Source of the DNA: CAKSQF01 sp963628435
GTDB taxonomy: Bacteria > Bacillota > Clostridia > Oscillospirales > CAG-272
Direction of reading: 5' to 3'
Assembly (NCBI GenBank): GCA_963628435.1
Contig: CAVGEY010000025.1
Span: 1-15,180, forward strand
DNA: 15,180 nt
Shown: positions 7,682 to 14,845 of the stretch, in pieces
How the letters are laid out: each line of letters starts with the position of its first letter
How positions within the stretch are numbered: position 1 is the stretch's first letter
The notes under the pieces: model-generated
Databases searched by the model: none
What the model was told of the DNA's origin: nothing
Seen by the model: the letters and a program-made list of their open reading frames with translations, nothing else
Program-made: the position numbers and the translations under genes

Positions 7682-8335
7682 TTAAATTTTGTAGTAGCTA
7701 AGCGACTTTTCGATTTTACCGAAAACAATTGTTAACAGACCGCAGAAAACAAGGTAGAAAACACCTGTATAAAAAAGCGGCCAAATCAGTCCTTTTGCGG
7801 CAAATTTCTCAGCGGTTTTAATTATTTCAATTACGGCAATTACTCTCACAAGCGAAGTGTCTTTAACAAGTGTAATTATTTCGTTGCTCATCGGTGAAAC
7901 AATCTGTTTTATAACCTGCATAAGTATTATTTTACCGAAAATTTGCTTTTTGTCAAGTCCCAATACCAATCCGGCTTCATATTGACCTTTGGGTATACTT
8001 TCGATTCCGCCTCTGTAAATTTCCGAAAAATAGCAGGAATAATTAATTACAAATGTAATCAGCGCGGCGGCGAATCTGTCATTTGCAAATATCGGTGTTC
8101 CGAAAATAATGCCCGGCGCAAAAAAGACTACAAGTATTTGAAGCATAAGAGGAGTTCCTCTGATTATCCAAACAAATATTTTGGTCAGCCGCGATAACGG
8201 TTTGAATTTTGACATTGAGCCGAACGAAATAAGGAGACCGAGAGGCAAAGAGAAGAGAAGAGTCAAAATAAACAGCTTTAATGTCACATAAAATCCGTTT
8301 AAGAGTGAAATTGTTACTTCAATAAAACTGCTCAT
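7682..8335 (-). CDS. Polar amino acid ABC transporter, permease
   Basis: A 217-residue membrane protein of the HisM/GlnP family with about five hydrophobic segments (roughly 15-37, 52-75, 87-104, a short helix around 160-172, and 184-206). The family marker RGTPLMLQ is at 59-66. The EAA loop contacting the ATPase is at ~119-139 (YEAGLVLGLDKKQIFGKIIL). It starts one base after the binding-protein stop codon and shows no clear ribosome site, so translation is probably coupled to the upstream gene. Only one permease is encoded here, so the channel is expected to be a homodimer. Confidence 0.95.
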   Translation of the reverse strand: MSSFIEVTISLLNGFYVTLKLFILTLLFSLPLGLLISFGSMSKFKPLSRLTKIFVWIIRGTPLMLQILVVFFAPGIIFGTPIFANDRFAAALITFVINYSCYFSEIYRGGIESIPKGQYEAGLVLGLDKKQIFGKIILMQVIKQIVSPMSNEIITLVKDTSLVRVIAVIEIIKTAEKFAAKGLIWPLFYTGVFYLVFCGLLTIVFGKIEKSLSYYKI

Positions 8336-8336
8336 T

Positions 8337-9128
8337 TTATTTTACAAGTGCATCGGTAAGTCCGTATTTTTCGGCAATTTCGGCAATTTTTCCGTTTTCT
8401 TTTAATTCGGTCAAATATTTGTTTACCTCAGCTGTCAAATCGCTTCCTTTGCGAAAAGCGATTGTATAGTACTCGTTTTCCGAGTTAAGTATATTGTCGC
8501 ATATTTTCAATTCGGAAAAATTGCTTCCTTCCTTGTTGATTAAATAATTTGCCATTGTGAAATCGATGACAACAGCATCTACCGTTCCCGCTACAAGTTC
8601 TGTCAATGCATCAATTTGTTGATCTTTCTCTATAAGCGTAGCATTTGGGATGCTTTCGGTAATTAAGCTTTCACCTGCCGATCCCGATTCGGCGGCGATA
8701 TTTTTACCTTCAAAATCACTTATAGCCGTATATTTATCGGAATCTTCGGATTTTATAACAAGAACCTGCTTGTTAATCATATAATAATCTGTCAAACTCA
8801 TGTTTTCCGCGCGGTCGGAATCCCATGTTAATCCGTTCCAAATACAGTCGATTGTTTTTCCGGCAAGTTCGGTTTCTTTTGTCTTCCAGTTAATTTCCTG
8901 AAACTGAACGCTTACGCCGAGTTTTTCTCCGATCAGACGCGCCAGTTCTGCGTCAAAACCCGTCCACTCATCGTTTGATATATAGTCAAGCGGTTCAAAA
9001 TCGGTAACACCGACCACAAGAGTTCCTTTGTTCTTTACGTATTCAAAATCCGAAACGTCTGAATTATTGCAAGCTGTAAATGCGAATAAAATGGAAATTA
9101 CCGTAAGTATGCTGATGATTTTTTTCAT
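8337..9128 (-). CDS. Polar amino acid ABC transporter, substrate-binding lipoprotein
   Basis: A 263-residue extracellular binding protein of family 3. The N-terminus MKKIISILTVISILFAFTAC is a lipoprotein signal peptide with lipobox FTAC; Cys20 would be acylated and anchor it outside the membrane. The mature part starts the type II periplasmic-binding fold with GTLVVGVTDFEPLDY and continues with WTGFDAELARLIGEKLG, the usual pattern of amino-acid binding proteins. Ligand residues cannot be assigned safely, so the substrate is open. GGAGG (minus strand, 9142-9138) is 9 nt from the ATG. It is the first gene of a four-gene operon: binding protein, permease, ATPase, YerC-like protein. Confidence 0.95.
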   Translation of the reverse strand: MKKIISILTVISILFAFTACNNSDVSDFEYVKNKGTLVVGVTDFEPLDYISNDEWTGFDAELARLIGEKLGVSVQFQEINWKTKETELAGKTIDCIWNGLTWDSDRAENMSLTDYYMINKQVLVIKSEDSDKYTAISDFEGKNIAAESGSAGESLITESIPNATLIEKDQQIDALTELVAGTVDAVVIDFTMANYLINKEGSNFSELKICDNILNSENEYYTIAFRKGSDLTAEVNKYLTELKENGKIAEIAEKYGLTDALVK

Positions 9129-9166
9129 TGTTTTTATCCTCCGTGTATTATTTGATTATTTGTGCA

Positions 9167-9176
9167 GAACATGTTC
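9167..9176. promoter_or_regulatory. Possible operator palindrome in the ABC operon leader
   Basis: GAACATGTTC is a perfect 10-bp palindrome about 3-12 nt downstream of the predicted transcription start of the binding-protein operon. It could be a repressor site, but ten bases is short and no protein is identified for it. It is not a LexA box, which needs four bases between GAAC and GTTC; here there are two. Confidence 0.3.
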
Positions 9177-9185
9177 GATGAGCAT

Positions 9186-9214
9186 ATTATACTTTACTAC
9201 GCTAAACTTGTAAA
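9186..9214 (-). promoter_or_regulatory. Sigma-A promoter of the amino acid ABC operon
   Basis: On the minus strand TTTACA (9214-9209), a 17-nt spacer, and TATAAT (9191-9186). Transcription would start near 9179, leaving a leader of about 50 nt, too short for a riboswitch. Confidence 0.85.
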
Positions 9215-9310
9215 GTACTTTTTGATAAGTTTTTTATTTTTGTATGAATAAATAAAATTATATCCTGTTTTACTGCTTTAATGCACTAAATTGATAAAGC
9301 GCCATTTAAC

Positions 9311-9350
9311 AAAATATAAGCATCCATGTCTGAAAGGATGCTTATATTTT
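9311..9350 (-). terminator. Terminator downstream of mgtE
   Basis: A perfect 15-bp hairpin: AAAATATAAGCATCC (9311-9325) pairs with GGATGCTTATATTTT (9336-9350) around a 10-nt loop. It lies 14 bases past the mgtE stop codon, so it serves mgtE. Its T-run is mostly within the stem end. The rest of the interval up to the ABC operon promoter (9215-9310) is AT-rich and shows nothing else. Confidence 0.8.
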
Positions 9351-9364
9351 GATTTTTTATATTT

Positions 9365-10735
9365 TTACAATTTTAATATCATTTCTGCAAAACCGAAATA
9401 AACAAGCAGCGATACGGCATCGACAACCGTGGTTATGAACGGTGAAGCCATAACAGCCGGGTCAAAACCGAGCTTCTGTGCGATTATAGGTAACGTACAG
9501 CCGATAAATTTTGCGATTATTACCGTAACCAAAAGCGTCAAACAAACAACACTTACAACAGGGAAGGTCAGCCCAGGTGTTTTCAGAATCAATTTGTCGA
9601 CAATAAGTATTTTCGCAAAATTCGCAGCCGCCAAAGTTATTCCGCAGAAAAATGATACGCGAAGCTCCTTCCACTGAACTTTGAATATGTCTTTGAATTC
9701 TACTTCCTTAAGAGACAATCCTCTTATAACGGTTACCGATGACTGCGATCCCGAATTTCCGCCAGTATCCATAAGCATAGGGATAAATGCGGTGAGTGCA
9801 ACCGATGCGGCAAGCGCATTTTCAAACCTTGTGATAATGATTCCGGTAAATGTAGCCGATATCATGAGAAGCAAAAGCCACGGAATTCTTGATTTCCATA
9901 ATGAAAATACAGATGTTTTCAGATACGGATCGTCATTAGGCGTGATACCTGCCATCACCTGAATATCTTCTTCTGCTTCTTCCGAGATGACATCCATAGC
10001 GTCATCATAGGTAACAATTCCGACAAGCCTGTTTTCGGCATCAACAACCGGAAGCGCAAGGAAACCGTATTCCAGAAACATTTCGCCGACATGCTCTTTG
10101 TCTTCGAGCGTATTTACGCTGATTATGTTTGTTTCCATTATATCGGAAATGAATTCCTTGTCGGTAACAAGCATATCTTTAACAGATACTACTCCGATAA
10201 GATGCCTGTTTTTGTCGGTCACATAACAAGTATATACCGTTTCCTTATCAACACCCGTCTTCTTTATCGTGGCAAACGCATCGGCGATAGTCATATCTGA
10301 CTTTAATCCGACATATTCGACCGTCATTATGCTGCCTGCCGAATCATCGGGATAATTCAAAACTTCGTTTATCCATTTTCTTGTTTCGGTATCTGTGTTT
10401 GCGATAATTCTGCTGACAACATTTGCGGGCATCTCTTCGATAAGATCGACCGTATCGTCAAGAAACATTTCGTTCAGAATGTCACGTAATTCCTTGTCCG
10501 TAAAGCTTTGAATAAGAGCATGCTGAACGTCGTGATCCATTTCGACGAATACTTCTGCCGCAAGTTCTTTTGAAAGCAGTCGGAAGAGAACCGGTCTGCG
10601 TTCTTCCGGCAGTTCGGAAAGAAGCTCGGCAAGATCTATCGGGTTTTGCTCATTTAATCGGTCTTTTACCTGTAAAAACTTCTTTTCGTCAAGTAATGTC
10701 AGTATTTCTTCAGACAGATTTTCAATCTTGTCCAT
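9365..10735 (-). CDS. mgtE: Magnesium transporter MgtE
   Basis: A Mg2+-gated magnesium channel of the inner membrane, 456 residues as usual for the family. Residues ~1-130 form the helical N domain (LAELLSELPEERR, DDTVDLIEEMPANV). Residues ~136-255 hold two CBS domains (SIMTVEYV and MEINIISV-like openings, closing at VTYDDAMDVI) that sense intracellular Mg2+. About five transmembrane helices follow from 284. The pore signature MLMDTGGNSGSQSS is at 320-333, and the conserved Asp in FITTVVDA is at 439. GAGGAG 8-9 nt before the ATG fixes the start. It is a single-gene unit with its own promoter and terminator. The leader of only about 40 nt leaves no room for an M-box magnesium riboswitch. Confidence 0.97.
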   Translation of the reverse strand: MDKIENLSEEILTLLDEKKFLQVKDRLNEQNPIDLAELLSELPEERRPVLFRLLSKELAAEVFVEMDHDVQHALIQSFTDKELRDILNEMFLDDTVDLIEEMPANVVSRIIANTDTETRKWINEVLNYPDDSAGSIMTVEYVGLKSDMTIADAFATIKKTGVDKETVYTCYVTDKNRHLIGVVSVKDMLVTDKEFISDIMETNIISVNTLEDKEHVGEMFLEYGFLALPVVDAENRLVGIVTYDDAMDVISEEAEEDIQVMAGITPNDDPYLKTSVFSLWKSRIPWLLLLMISATFTGIIITRFENALAASVALTAFIPMLMDTGGNSGSQSSVTVIRGLSLKEVEFKDIFKVQWKELRVSFFCGITLAAANFAKILIVDKLILKTPGLTFPVVSVVCLTLLVTVIIAKFIGCTLPIIAQKLGFDPAVMASPFITTVVDAVSLLVYFGFAEMILKL

Positions 10736-10757
10736 TTCAGCCGCTCCTCTCTGCTAT

Positions 10758-10808
10758 ATTTTTTAGATTTAACTTTTGAATTATATCATCTTTTTGTATC
10801 TAAAAAAT
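10758..10808. repeat. Perfect 11-bp inverted repeat bracketing the mgtE promoter
   Basis: ATTTTTTAGAT (10758-10768) and ATCTAAAAAAT (10798-10808) are exact inverse complements with centres 40 bp apart, close to four helical turns. One copy falls on the -35 region and the other just downstream of the predicted start, so both cannot be in the RNA. This looks like paired operator half-sites, though AT-rich composition lowers its weight. Confidence 0.5.
10780..10788 (-). promoter_or_regulatory. Extended -10 promoter of mgtE
   Basis: On the minus strand TGATATAAT combines the extended TGn element with a perfect TATAAT (10785-10780). The -35 region is only T-rich, with no TTGACA. Transcription would start near 10773. 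Confidence 0.7.
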
Positions 10809-10877
10809 AAACAATATGTTAATAAAAAAGCGGCAATCTAATGAGGTAAAAAATATTAAATTGATTTTATATAAAGA

Positions 10878-10914
10878 TTTTCGCCTTAAAAGAATTTATC
10901 TTTTAAGGCGAAAA
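10878..10914. terminator. Bidirectional-looking terminator hairpin
   Basis: TTTTCGCCTTAAAAG (10878-10892) pairs perfectly with CTTTTAAGGCGAAAA (10900-10914) around a 7-nt loop. T-rich sequence follows on both sides. It would terminate minus-strand transcription arriving from the recombinase and the decayed ORF before it enters mgtE. No + strand gene ends here. Confidence 0.75.
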
Positions 10915-10952
10915 TTTATTTTTATATAATGTAATGATATATTGATGATATT

Positions 10953-11180
10953 TTATTGAATGTTAAAATGCGAACGAATATTATGCTTTTTAACAAATTT
11001 AACAGCTGTATCAATTTGACGCACTGTTATGTAACCTTTTTCAATCATCGGGAATACCTCATTTGTTGCAGAAACATAATCTTTATGTTGTAAATACCTT
11101 GCCGATTTTGGGGCAGCGGTTAGCGGCGGAGTAAAAATGAGCATAGAAAAGCAGGCTTTTTCGTGATTTTCAAAATTCAA
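10953..11180 (-). pseudogene. Decayed ORF fragment, unidentified
   Basis: An open stretch of 75 codons that begins only with TTG and has no ribosome site. From about residue 25 it reads like the C-terminal end of a real protein (SARYLQHKDYVSATNEV, then IEKGYITVRQIDTAVKF and a Lys-rich tail ending at TAA), while the first 20 residues look like non-coding sequence. I do not recognise the family. It is followed by the hairpin at 10878-10914 and lies downstream of the recombinase on the same strand, so it may be debris of the element that brought the recombinase. It could also be a spurious open frame. Confidence 0.3.
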
Positions 11181-11254
11181 ATTTTCGAAAAGGCTTTTGT
11201 CTTTATGCCGATTTTTATATTTTCGTTATTTTGTAAAATATTTTTTATTTTATA

Positions 11255-11283
11255 TTGACATATTTGTGAATATTAGGTATAAT
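11255..11283 (+). promoter_or_regulatory. Perfect sigma-A promoter with no obvious gene (orphan)
   Basis: TTGACA (11255-11260), a 17-nt spacer and TATAAT (11278-11283), preceded by A/T tracts resembling an UP element. Transcription from about 11290 would run into the recombinase gene from its 3' end. The first 60 nt could form two hairpins (GGGATTTGC/GCAAATCTC at 11295-11325 and ACATAAT/ATTATGT at 11333-11350). No + strand gene follows before 12381, so an antisense RNA or a vestigial promoter are the options. Confidence 0.65.
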
Positions 11284-11313
11284 CGATCACAAGAGGGATT
11301 TGCAAATCATCTT
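11281..11313 (+). pseudogene. Inverted relic of a recombinase 5' end
   Basis: Read on the + strand this stretch encodes NRSQEGFANHL, against NRQIEEFANHL at residues 7-17 of the neighbouring recombinase (codons at 12171-12139, opposite strand). The DNA matches at 24 of 33 positions in the same codon phase, with the last 12 bases (GCAAATCATCTT) identical. The similarity fades beyond LYAN. It is most simply a leftover of a second, oppositely oriented recombinase copy. It overlaps the TATAAT of the orphan promoter, so that promoter may be accidental. Confidence 0.5.
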
Positions 11314-11349
11314 TACGCAAATCTCGGATACAACATAATACAGATTATG

Positions 11350-12189
11350 TTATATTATGAGCCGCATATTTTCCATAAGGCGGCGATGTTCGGCGCCTGT
11401 TGAGATTATATATATGCGTGTCGTATTTATGCTCGAATGTCCCAGAATATCGGCAAGTTTCGCGATATCTTTATCCATACCGTAAAATGTTCTCGCGAAC
11501 AGATGCCGCAGATTATGCGGAAATACTTTTTCGGGATTCACCTCTGCTTCTTCGCAGAGGTTTTTCATTTCTCTCCATATATTCGTTCTGTCGACGGATT
11601 TTCCGCTTTTTGTTATGAATATCATTCCGCTCTCGATTTTGCGGCTTTTCGCATAGCCGAGCAGTTTTCGCTTTAATTTATCCACGATTATAACTGTGCG
11701 TGTTTTGCCTTTGCAGTTTACTGTCGCCTCGCCTTTTTTTGCCGCCTCAACGGTGATATATTTCAGCTCGCTTATCCGAATCCCGGTGGCGGCAACTGTC
11801 TGCAGAATAAGACTCAGCCGCGAATTATGCTTTTCTTCGGCAGCAGTGCATAATCTCGCATATTCTGCCTTTGTCAGCTCTTTCTCTTCGGGACAAAAAA
11901 TCTTCTGCTGAAATTTTACCGATTTTATCTTAAGATCCCGCCATCCCAAAAAAGCAAGCAGACTGTTTATCGCCGCAAGCACAGAGTTTACGCTCCCTGC
12001 GGCATATTTCCTTTGCAATTCGATTTTATAAGACAGAACGATATCTTTTGTGATTTCGCACCCGTTTGCATATTCTGCGAATGCTCTCGTGTCGCGGACA
12101 TATTTATCGATTGTGTTTCTGCTCTTTTCTTCATTTTTAAGATGATTTGCGAATTCTTCGATTTGCCGATTAGATAATATTCTCGCCAT
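11350..12189 (-). CDS. Tyrosine recombinase / phage-type integrase family protein
   Basis: A 279-residue site-specific recombinase with both usual parts. The N-terminal SAM-like DNA-binding domain is at ~8-85 (EEFANHLKNEEKSRNTIDKYVRD opening helix pair, shown as EEFANHL to RNTIDKY). The catalytic domain is at ~105-275. All active-site residues are visible: Arg138 in ATGIRISEL, Lys160 or Lys162 in the beta hairpin, His225 and Arg228 in PHNLRH, His251 in LGHSS, and nucleophile Tyr260 in TTRIYI. The ATG is backed by GGAGG ten bases upstream (minus strand, 12204-12200). The size fits chromosomal XerD-like or DNA-inversion recombinases as well as small integrases. No excisionase, att repeats or cargo are evident, so its role here (mobility, inversion or domesticated) is open. 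Confidence 0.95.
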   Translation of the reverse strand: MARILSNRQIEEFANHLKNEEKSRNTIDKYVRDTRAFAEYANGCEITKDIVLSYKIELQRKYAAGSVNSVLAAINSLLAFLGWRDLKIKSVKFQQKIFCPEEKELTKAEYARLCTAAEEKHNSRLSLILQTVAATGIRISELKYITVEAAKKGEATVNCKGKTRTVIIVDKLKRKLLGYAKSRKIESGMIFITKSGKSVDRTNIWREMKNLCEEAEVNPEKVFPHNLRHLFARTFYGMDKDIAKLADILGHSSINTTRIYIISTGAEHRRLMENMRLII

Positions 12190-12216
12190 TGCACAGATTC
12201 CTCCGTTTTTATTTAT

Positions 12217-12222
12217 ATTATA
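12217..12222 (-). promoter_or_regulatory. Likely -10 element of the recombinase promoter
   Basis: TATAAT on the minus strand, 28 bases upstream of the recombinase start codon. No convincing -35 is seen at 16-18 nt, so the promoter is probably weak or activator-dependent. Confidence 0.45.
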
Positions 12223-12272
12223 AGAAAACAGAGAATTTGTATCGTACTGACGTAAATATGATTAAAATGCAC

Positions 12273-12301
12273 TTGACAAAAACCGATAAAAAAAATATAA
12301 T
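12273..12301 (+). promoter_or_regulatory. Sigma-A promoter of the aspartate kinase operon
   Basis: Perfect TTGACA (12273-12278), 17-nt spacer, TATAAT (12296-12301). Transcription would start near 12308 and leave about 70 nt of leader. That is too short for a lysine riboswitch, and no terminator is seen in it. Confidence 0.88.
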
Positions 12302-12380
12302 AATTGGGTATGATGTTAAAAAAATTATAATGTATATCATATTTTAGAAATTCAACTGCATTGAAGAGAAAAATTCTTTA

Positions 12381-13736
12381 ATGCGAAAGGACATAAATTA
12401 TCCGATGAATAATTTGCAAAATGTTAAGGTAGTAAAATTCGGCGGCAGTTCACTTGCGGATGCCGGACAGTTCAAAAAAGTAGCGGCCATTGTTAAAGCC
12501 GATAAAACAAGAAGATATGTAATTCCTTCCGCTCCCGGCAGAAGATTCAAAAATGACGAAAAAGTAACCGATATGCTGTATAAGTGTTATGAGCTTGCCG
12601 CAGCGGGGGACGACTATACATTCTGGCTGAATAAAATAATTGACAGATATAATCGGATAATTTCCGATTTGTCGCTGAATCTTTCACTTGATGGTGAATT
12701 TGAAAATATAAATAAACATTTGGCAAATGATCCCCATCGTGATTTTGTTGCCAGCAGAGGAGAATACCTGAACGGTATAATTTTGGCAGAGTATTTGGGA
12801 TATAAATTTATTGACGCGGCCGATGTTATCATTTTCGGCGGTGATGGTCAGTATGATGTTGAATTGACAAACAGCGCAATCCGAAATGCTCTTGAAGACT
12901 GTGAGTATGCTGTAATACCGGGTTTTTACGGAAGCAGAAACGACGACGGAAGCATTAAGACATTTTCAAGAGGCGGAAGTGACATTACAGGTTCTATAGT
13001 TGCAGGCGCGGTTGATGCCGAAATCTATGAAAACTGGACCGATGTTTCGGGCTTTCTTATGGCCGATCCTAATATTGTAGAAAATCCGACTGTCATTTCA
13101 ACTGTTACATACTCGGAACTCAGAGAACTTTCATATATGGGTGCAACCGTTCTGCATGAGGAAGCTGTTTTTCCTGTGCGTATTAAGGGGATACCGATTA
13201 ATATTCGCAATACAAACCGTCCTGAAGATAAAGGAACGATGATTGTACTTCGCACTCCTGTTGAGCAGATGTGCGAAGGAATTACAGGAATTGCGGGCCA
13301 TAAGGGTTTTTCGGTTATAAATATTGAGAAGGATTTGATGAACAATCAGATCGGATTCGGACTCAAAGTTTTGAAAGTTCTTGCCGATTACGGTGTATCG
13401 TTTGAACATTTGCCTTCGGGTATTGATACAATGGGCGTTGTCGTATCGTCGTCATCACTCAATCAGCATAGACAGGAAATAATCGATGATATAAGAGCGG
13501 CTGTCAATCCCGATACGATTTATATTGAAGACGGACTTGCTCTCGTAGCTGTTGTCGGTCAGGGTATGGTCAGAAACATCGGCACGGCGTCGCGCATTAT
13601 TTCATCAGTTGCCAATGCACATGTAAACATCAGGATGATGGATCAGGGAACAAGAGAAAATAATATAATCTTATCCGTCGAAGAAGCGGATTTTGAAAAA
13701 ACCGTAAGGGTTATTTATAATGAGTTTTCGAGATAA
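12381..13736 (+). CDS. Aspartate kinase
   Basis: Phosphorylates aspartate, the first step toward lysine, threonine, methionine and diaminopimelate. At 451 residues it is a monofunctional, single-chain aspartokinase. The amino-acid kinase domain carries VVKFGGSSLAD (17-27), ASRGEYLNG (124-132), FSRGGSDITG (195-204), NWTDVSGFLMADP (218-230) and MGATVLHEEAVFP (253-265). Two ACT regulatory domains follow at ~305-370 and ~387-447 (VAVVGQGMVRNIGTASRI), indicating feedback inhibition by an end-product amino acid, identity unknown. The start is uncertain: ATG 12381 has only a weak GAAGAGA site, while ATG 12405 has AAAGGA 13 nt away; both leave the catalytic core intact. The downstream methyltransferase gene overlaps its last 17 bases. 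Confidence 0.95.
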   Translation: MRKDINYPMNNLQNVKVVKFGGSSLADAGQFKKVAAIVKADKTRRYVIPSAPGRRFKNDEKVTDMLYKCYELAAAGDDYTFWLNKIIDRYNRIISDLSLNLSLDGEFENINKHLANDPHRDFVASRGEYLNGIILAEYLGYKFIDAADVIIFGGDGQYDVELTNSAIRNALEDCEYAVIPGFYGSRNDDGSIKTFSRGGSDITGSIVAGAVDAEIYENWTDVSGFLMADPNIVENPTVISTVTYSELRELSYMGATVLHEEAVFPVRIKGIPINIRNTNRPEDKGTMIVLRTPVEQMCEGITGIAGHKGFSVINIEKDLMNNQIGFGLKVLKVLADYGVSFEHLPSGIDTMGVVVSSSSLNQHRQEIIDDIRAAVNPDTIYIEDGLALVAVVGQGMVRNIGTASRIISSVANAHVNIRMMDQGTRENNIILSVEEADFEKTVRVIYNEFSR

Positions 13737-14796
13737 CTATGAAAAAAACGATATTTGGCAGTATCTTTCACAGACAAAAAAGCCGATAGTAATGTACGGA
13801 ATGGGAAATGGTGCCGATAAAATCATTTCCCATCTTGATGAGAAGCACATTACCGTTTCCGATTTCTTTGCTTCCGACGGCTTTGTACGCGGTCATTCGT
13901 TTCACGGTAAACGAGTGCTTTCTTTTTCGGAAATTACCGAAAAATATACAGAATTTGTTATCTTACTTTCTTTCGGAAGCAGCAGAAGGGAAGTACTTGA
14001 TTATATTTACTCCCTTGATGATAAATATGAATTATATGCCCCCGAAGTTCCGGTATATGGCAACGGTATATTTGACAGATTGTTTTTGAATGAACATTTT
14101 GATGATATACAGACAGCGAGAGAAGCACTATCCGATGTTGAGTCAAAGCGTGTATTTGACTGTTTGATAAATTATTATATCAGTGGAAAGATCAAATATT
14201 TGAGAGATAGTTTTTGTTCACGAAATGATATAATTAACGGCATTCTTAAGGTGAATAAGTATAAATGCGCTGTCGACTTGGGAGCATATATCGGCGATAC
14301 AGCCGAAGAAATATCATCATATCCGAACATTGAAAAAATAATAGCAGTTGAGCCGGATAAAAAAAGTTTTGAAAAGCTGTCAAGAAATGTACATAAAATT
14401 TCCGATGTTGATATATGGGCATTAAATGTCTCTGTTTCGAATTATATAGGAAAATCGAGTTTTTCTAATGACGGAAATAAAAATTCGTCATTGTTTGGAA
14501 ATAAATCGATGCAAACGGTTGAGGTTACAACTGTCGATACTATCTGTAAGAACGAAAAAGTAGATTATATAAAAATGGATGTAGAAGGATCGGAAGCGGA
14601 AACTATTTTAGGTGCCGAAAATACAATACGAGAAAATCATCCCGATATCGCAGTGTCTGTTTATCATCGAGTCGGCGACATTTTTAGGCTCATTAAGATG
14701 ATTCATGATAATTATCCCCGATATAATCTTTACCTTCGTCGTCCTGAATATATACCGGCATGGGATACAGTGCTTTATGCAATAGATAACATTTGA
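13720..14796 (+). CDS. FkbM-family SAM-dependent methyltransferase with N-terminal Rossmann-like domain
   Basis: A 358-residue two-part protein. Residues ~20-110 have a nucleotide-binding look: IVMYGMGNGADKIISHL, then SFSEITEKYTEFVILLSFGS, as in sugar-binding or PglD-like Rossmann domains. Residues ~170-355 form the FkbM methyltransferase: motif I AVDLGAYIGDTAEEIS (184-199), the acidic end of strand 2 AVEPD (209-213), and YIKMDVEGSEAETILGA (283-299), the family hallmark. FkbM enzymes usually O-methylate sugars or polyketides; the acceptor here is unknown. AAGGG 9 nt before the ATG lies inside the aspartate kinase gene, and the 17-base overlap in another frame implies translational coupling. 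No terminator is evident after the stop. Confidence 0.88.
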   Translation: MSFRDNYEKNDIWQYLSQTKKPIVMYGMGNGADKIISHLDEKHITVSDFFASDGFVRGHSFHGKRVLSFSEITEKYTEFVILLSFGSSRREVLDYIYSLDDKYELYAPEVPVYGNGIFDRLFLNEHFDDIQTAREALSDVESKRVFDCLINYYISGKIKYLRDSFCSRNDIINGILKVNKYKCAVDLGAYIGDTAEEISSYPNIEKIIAVEPDKKSFEKLSRNVHKISDVDIWALNVSVSNYIGKSSFSNDGNKNSSLFGNKSMQTVEVTTVDTICKNEKVDYIKMDVEGSEAETILGAENTIRENHPDIAVSVYHRVGDIFRLIKMIHDNYPRYNLYLRRPEYIPAWDTVLYAIDNI

Positions 14797-14845
14797 TATT
14801 GATAAAGTTAATTTGTTACAAAATCATTAAATTTTCAAATAACTC

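Noticed and set aside
9167..9176. LexA (SOS) box GAACATGTTC
   Set aside because: The Firmicute LexA site has four bases between GAAC and GTTC; here there are two. The operon also has no link to DNA repair.
9028..10300. Various + strand open frames lying over the binding protein and mgtE genes
   Set aside because: They have no ribosome sites or recognisable domains and lie opposite strongly supported genes, so they are antisense shadows.
10736..10780. M-box magnesium riboswitch before mgtE
   Set aside because: The predicted transcript has only about 40 nt before the ribosome site and start codon, far too short for the aptamer and expression platform.
12302..12380. Lysine riboswitch before aspartate kinase
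   Set aside because: Only about 70 nt of leader, with weak short hairpins and no terminator; the lysine aptamer alone is longer.
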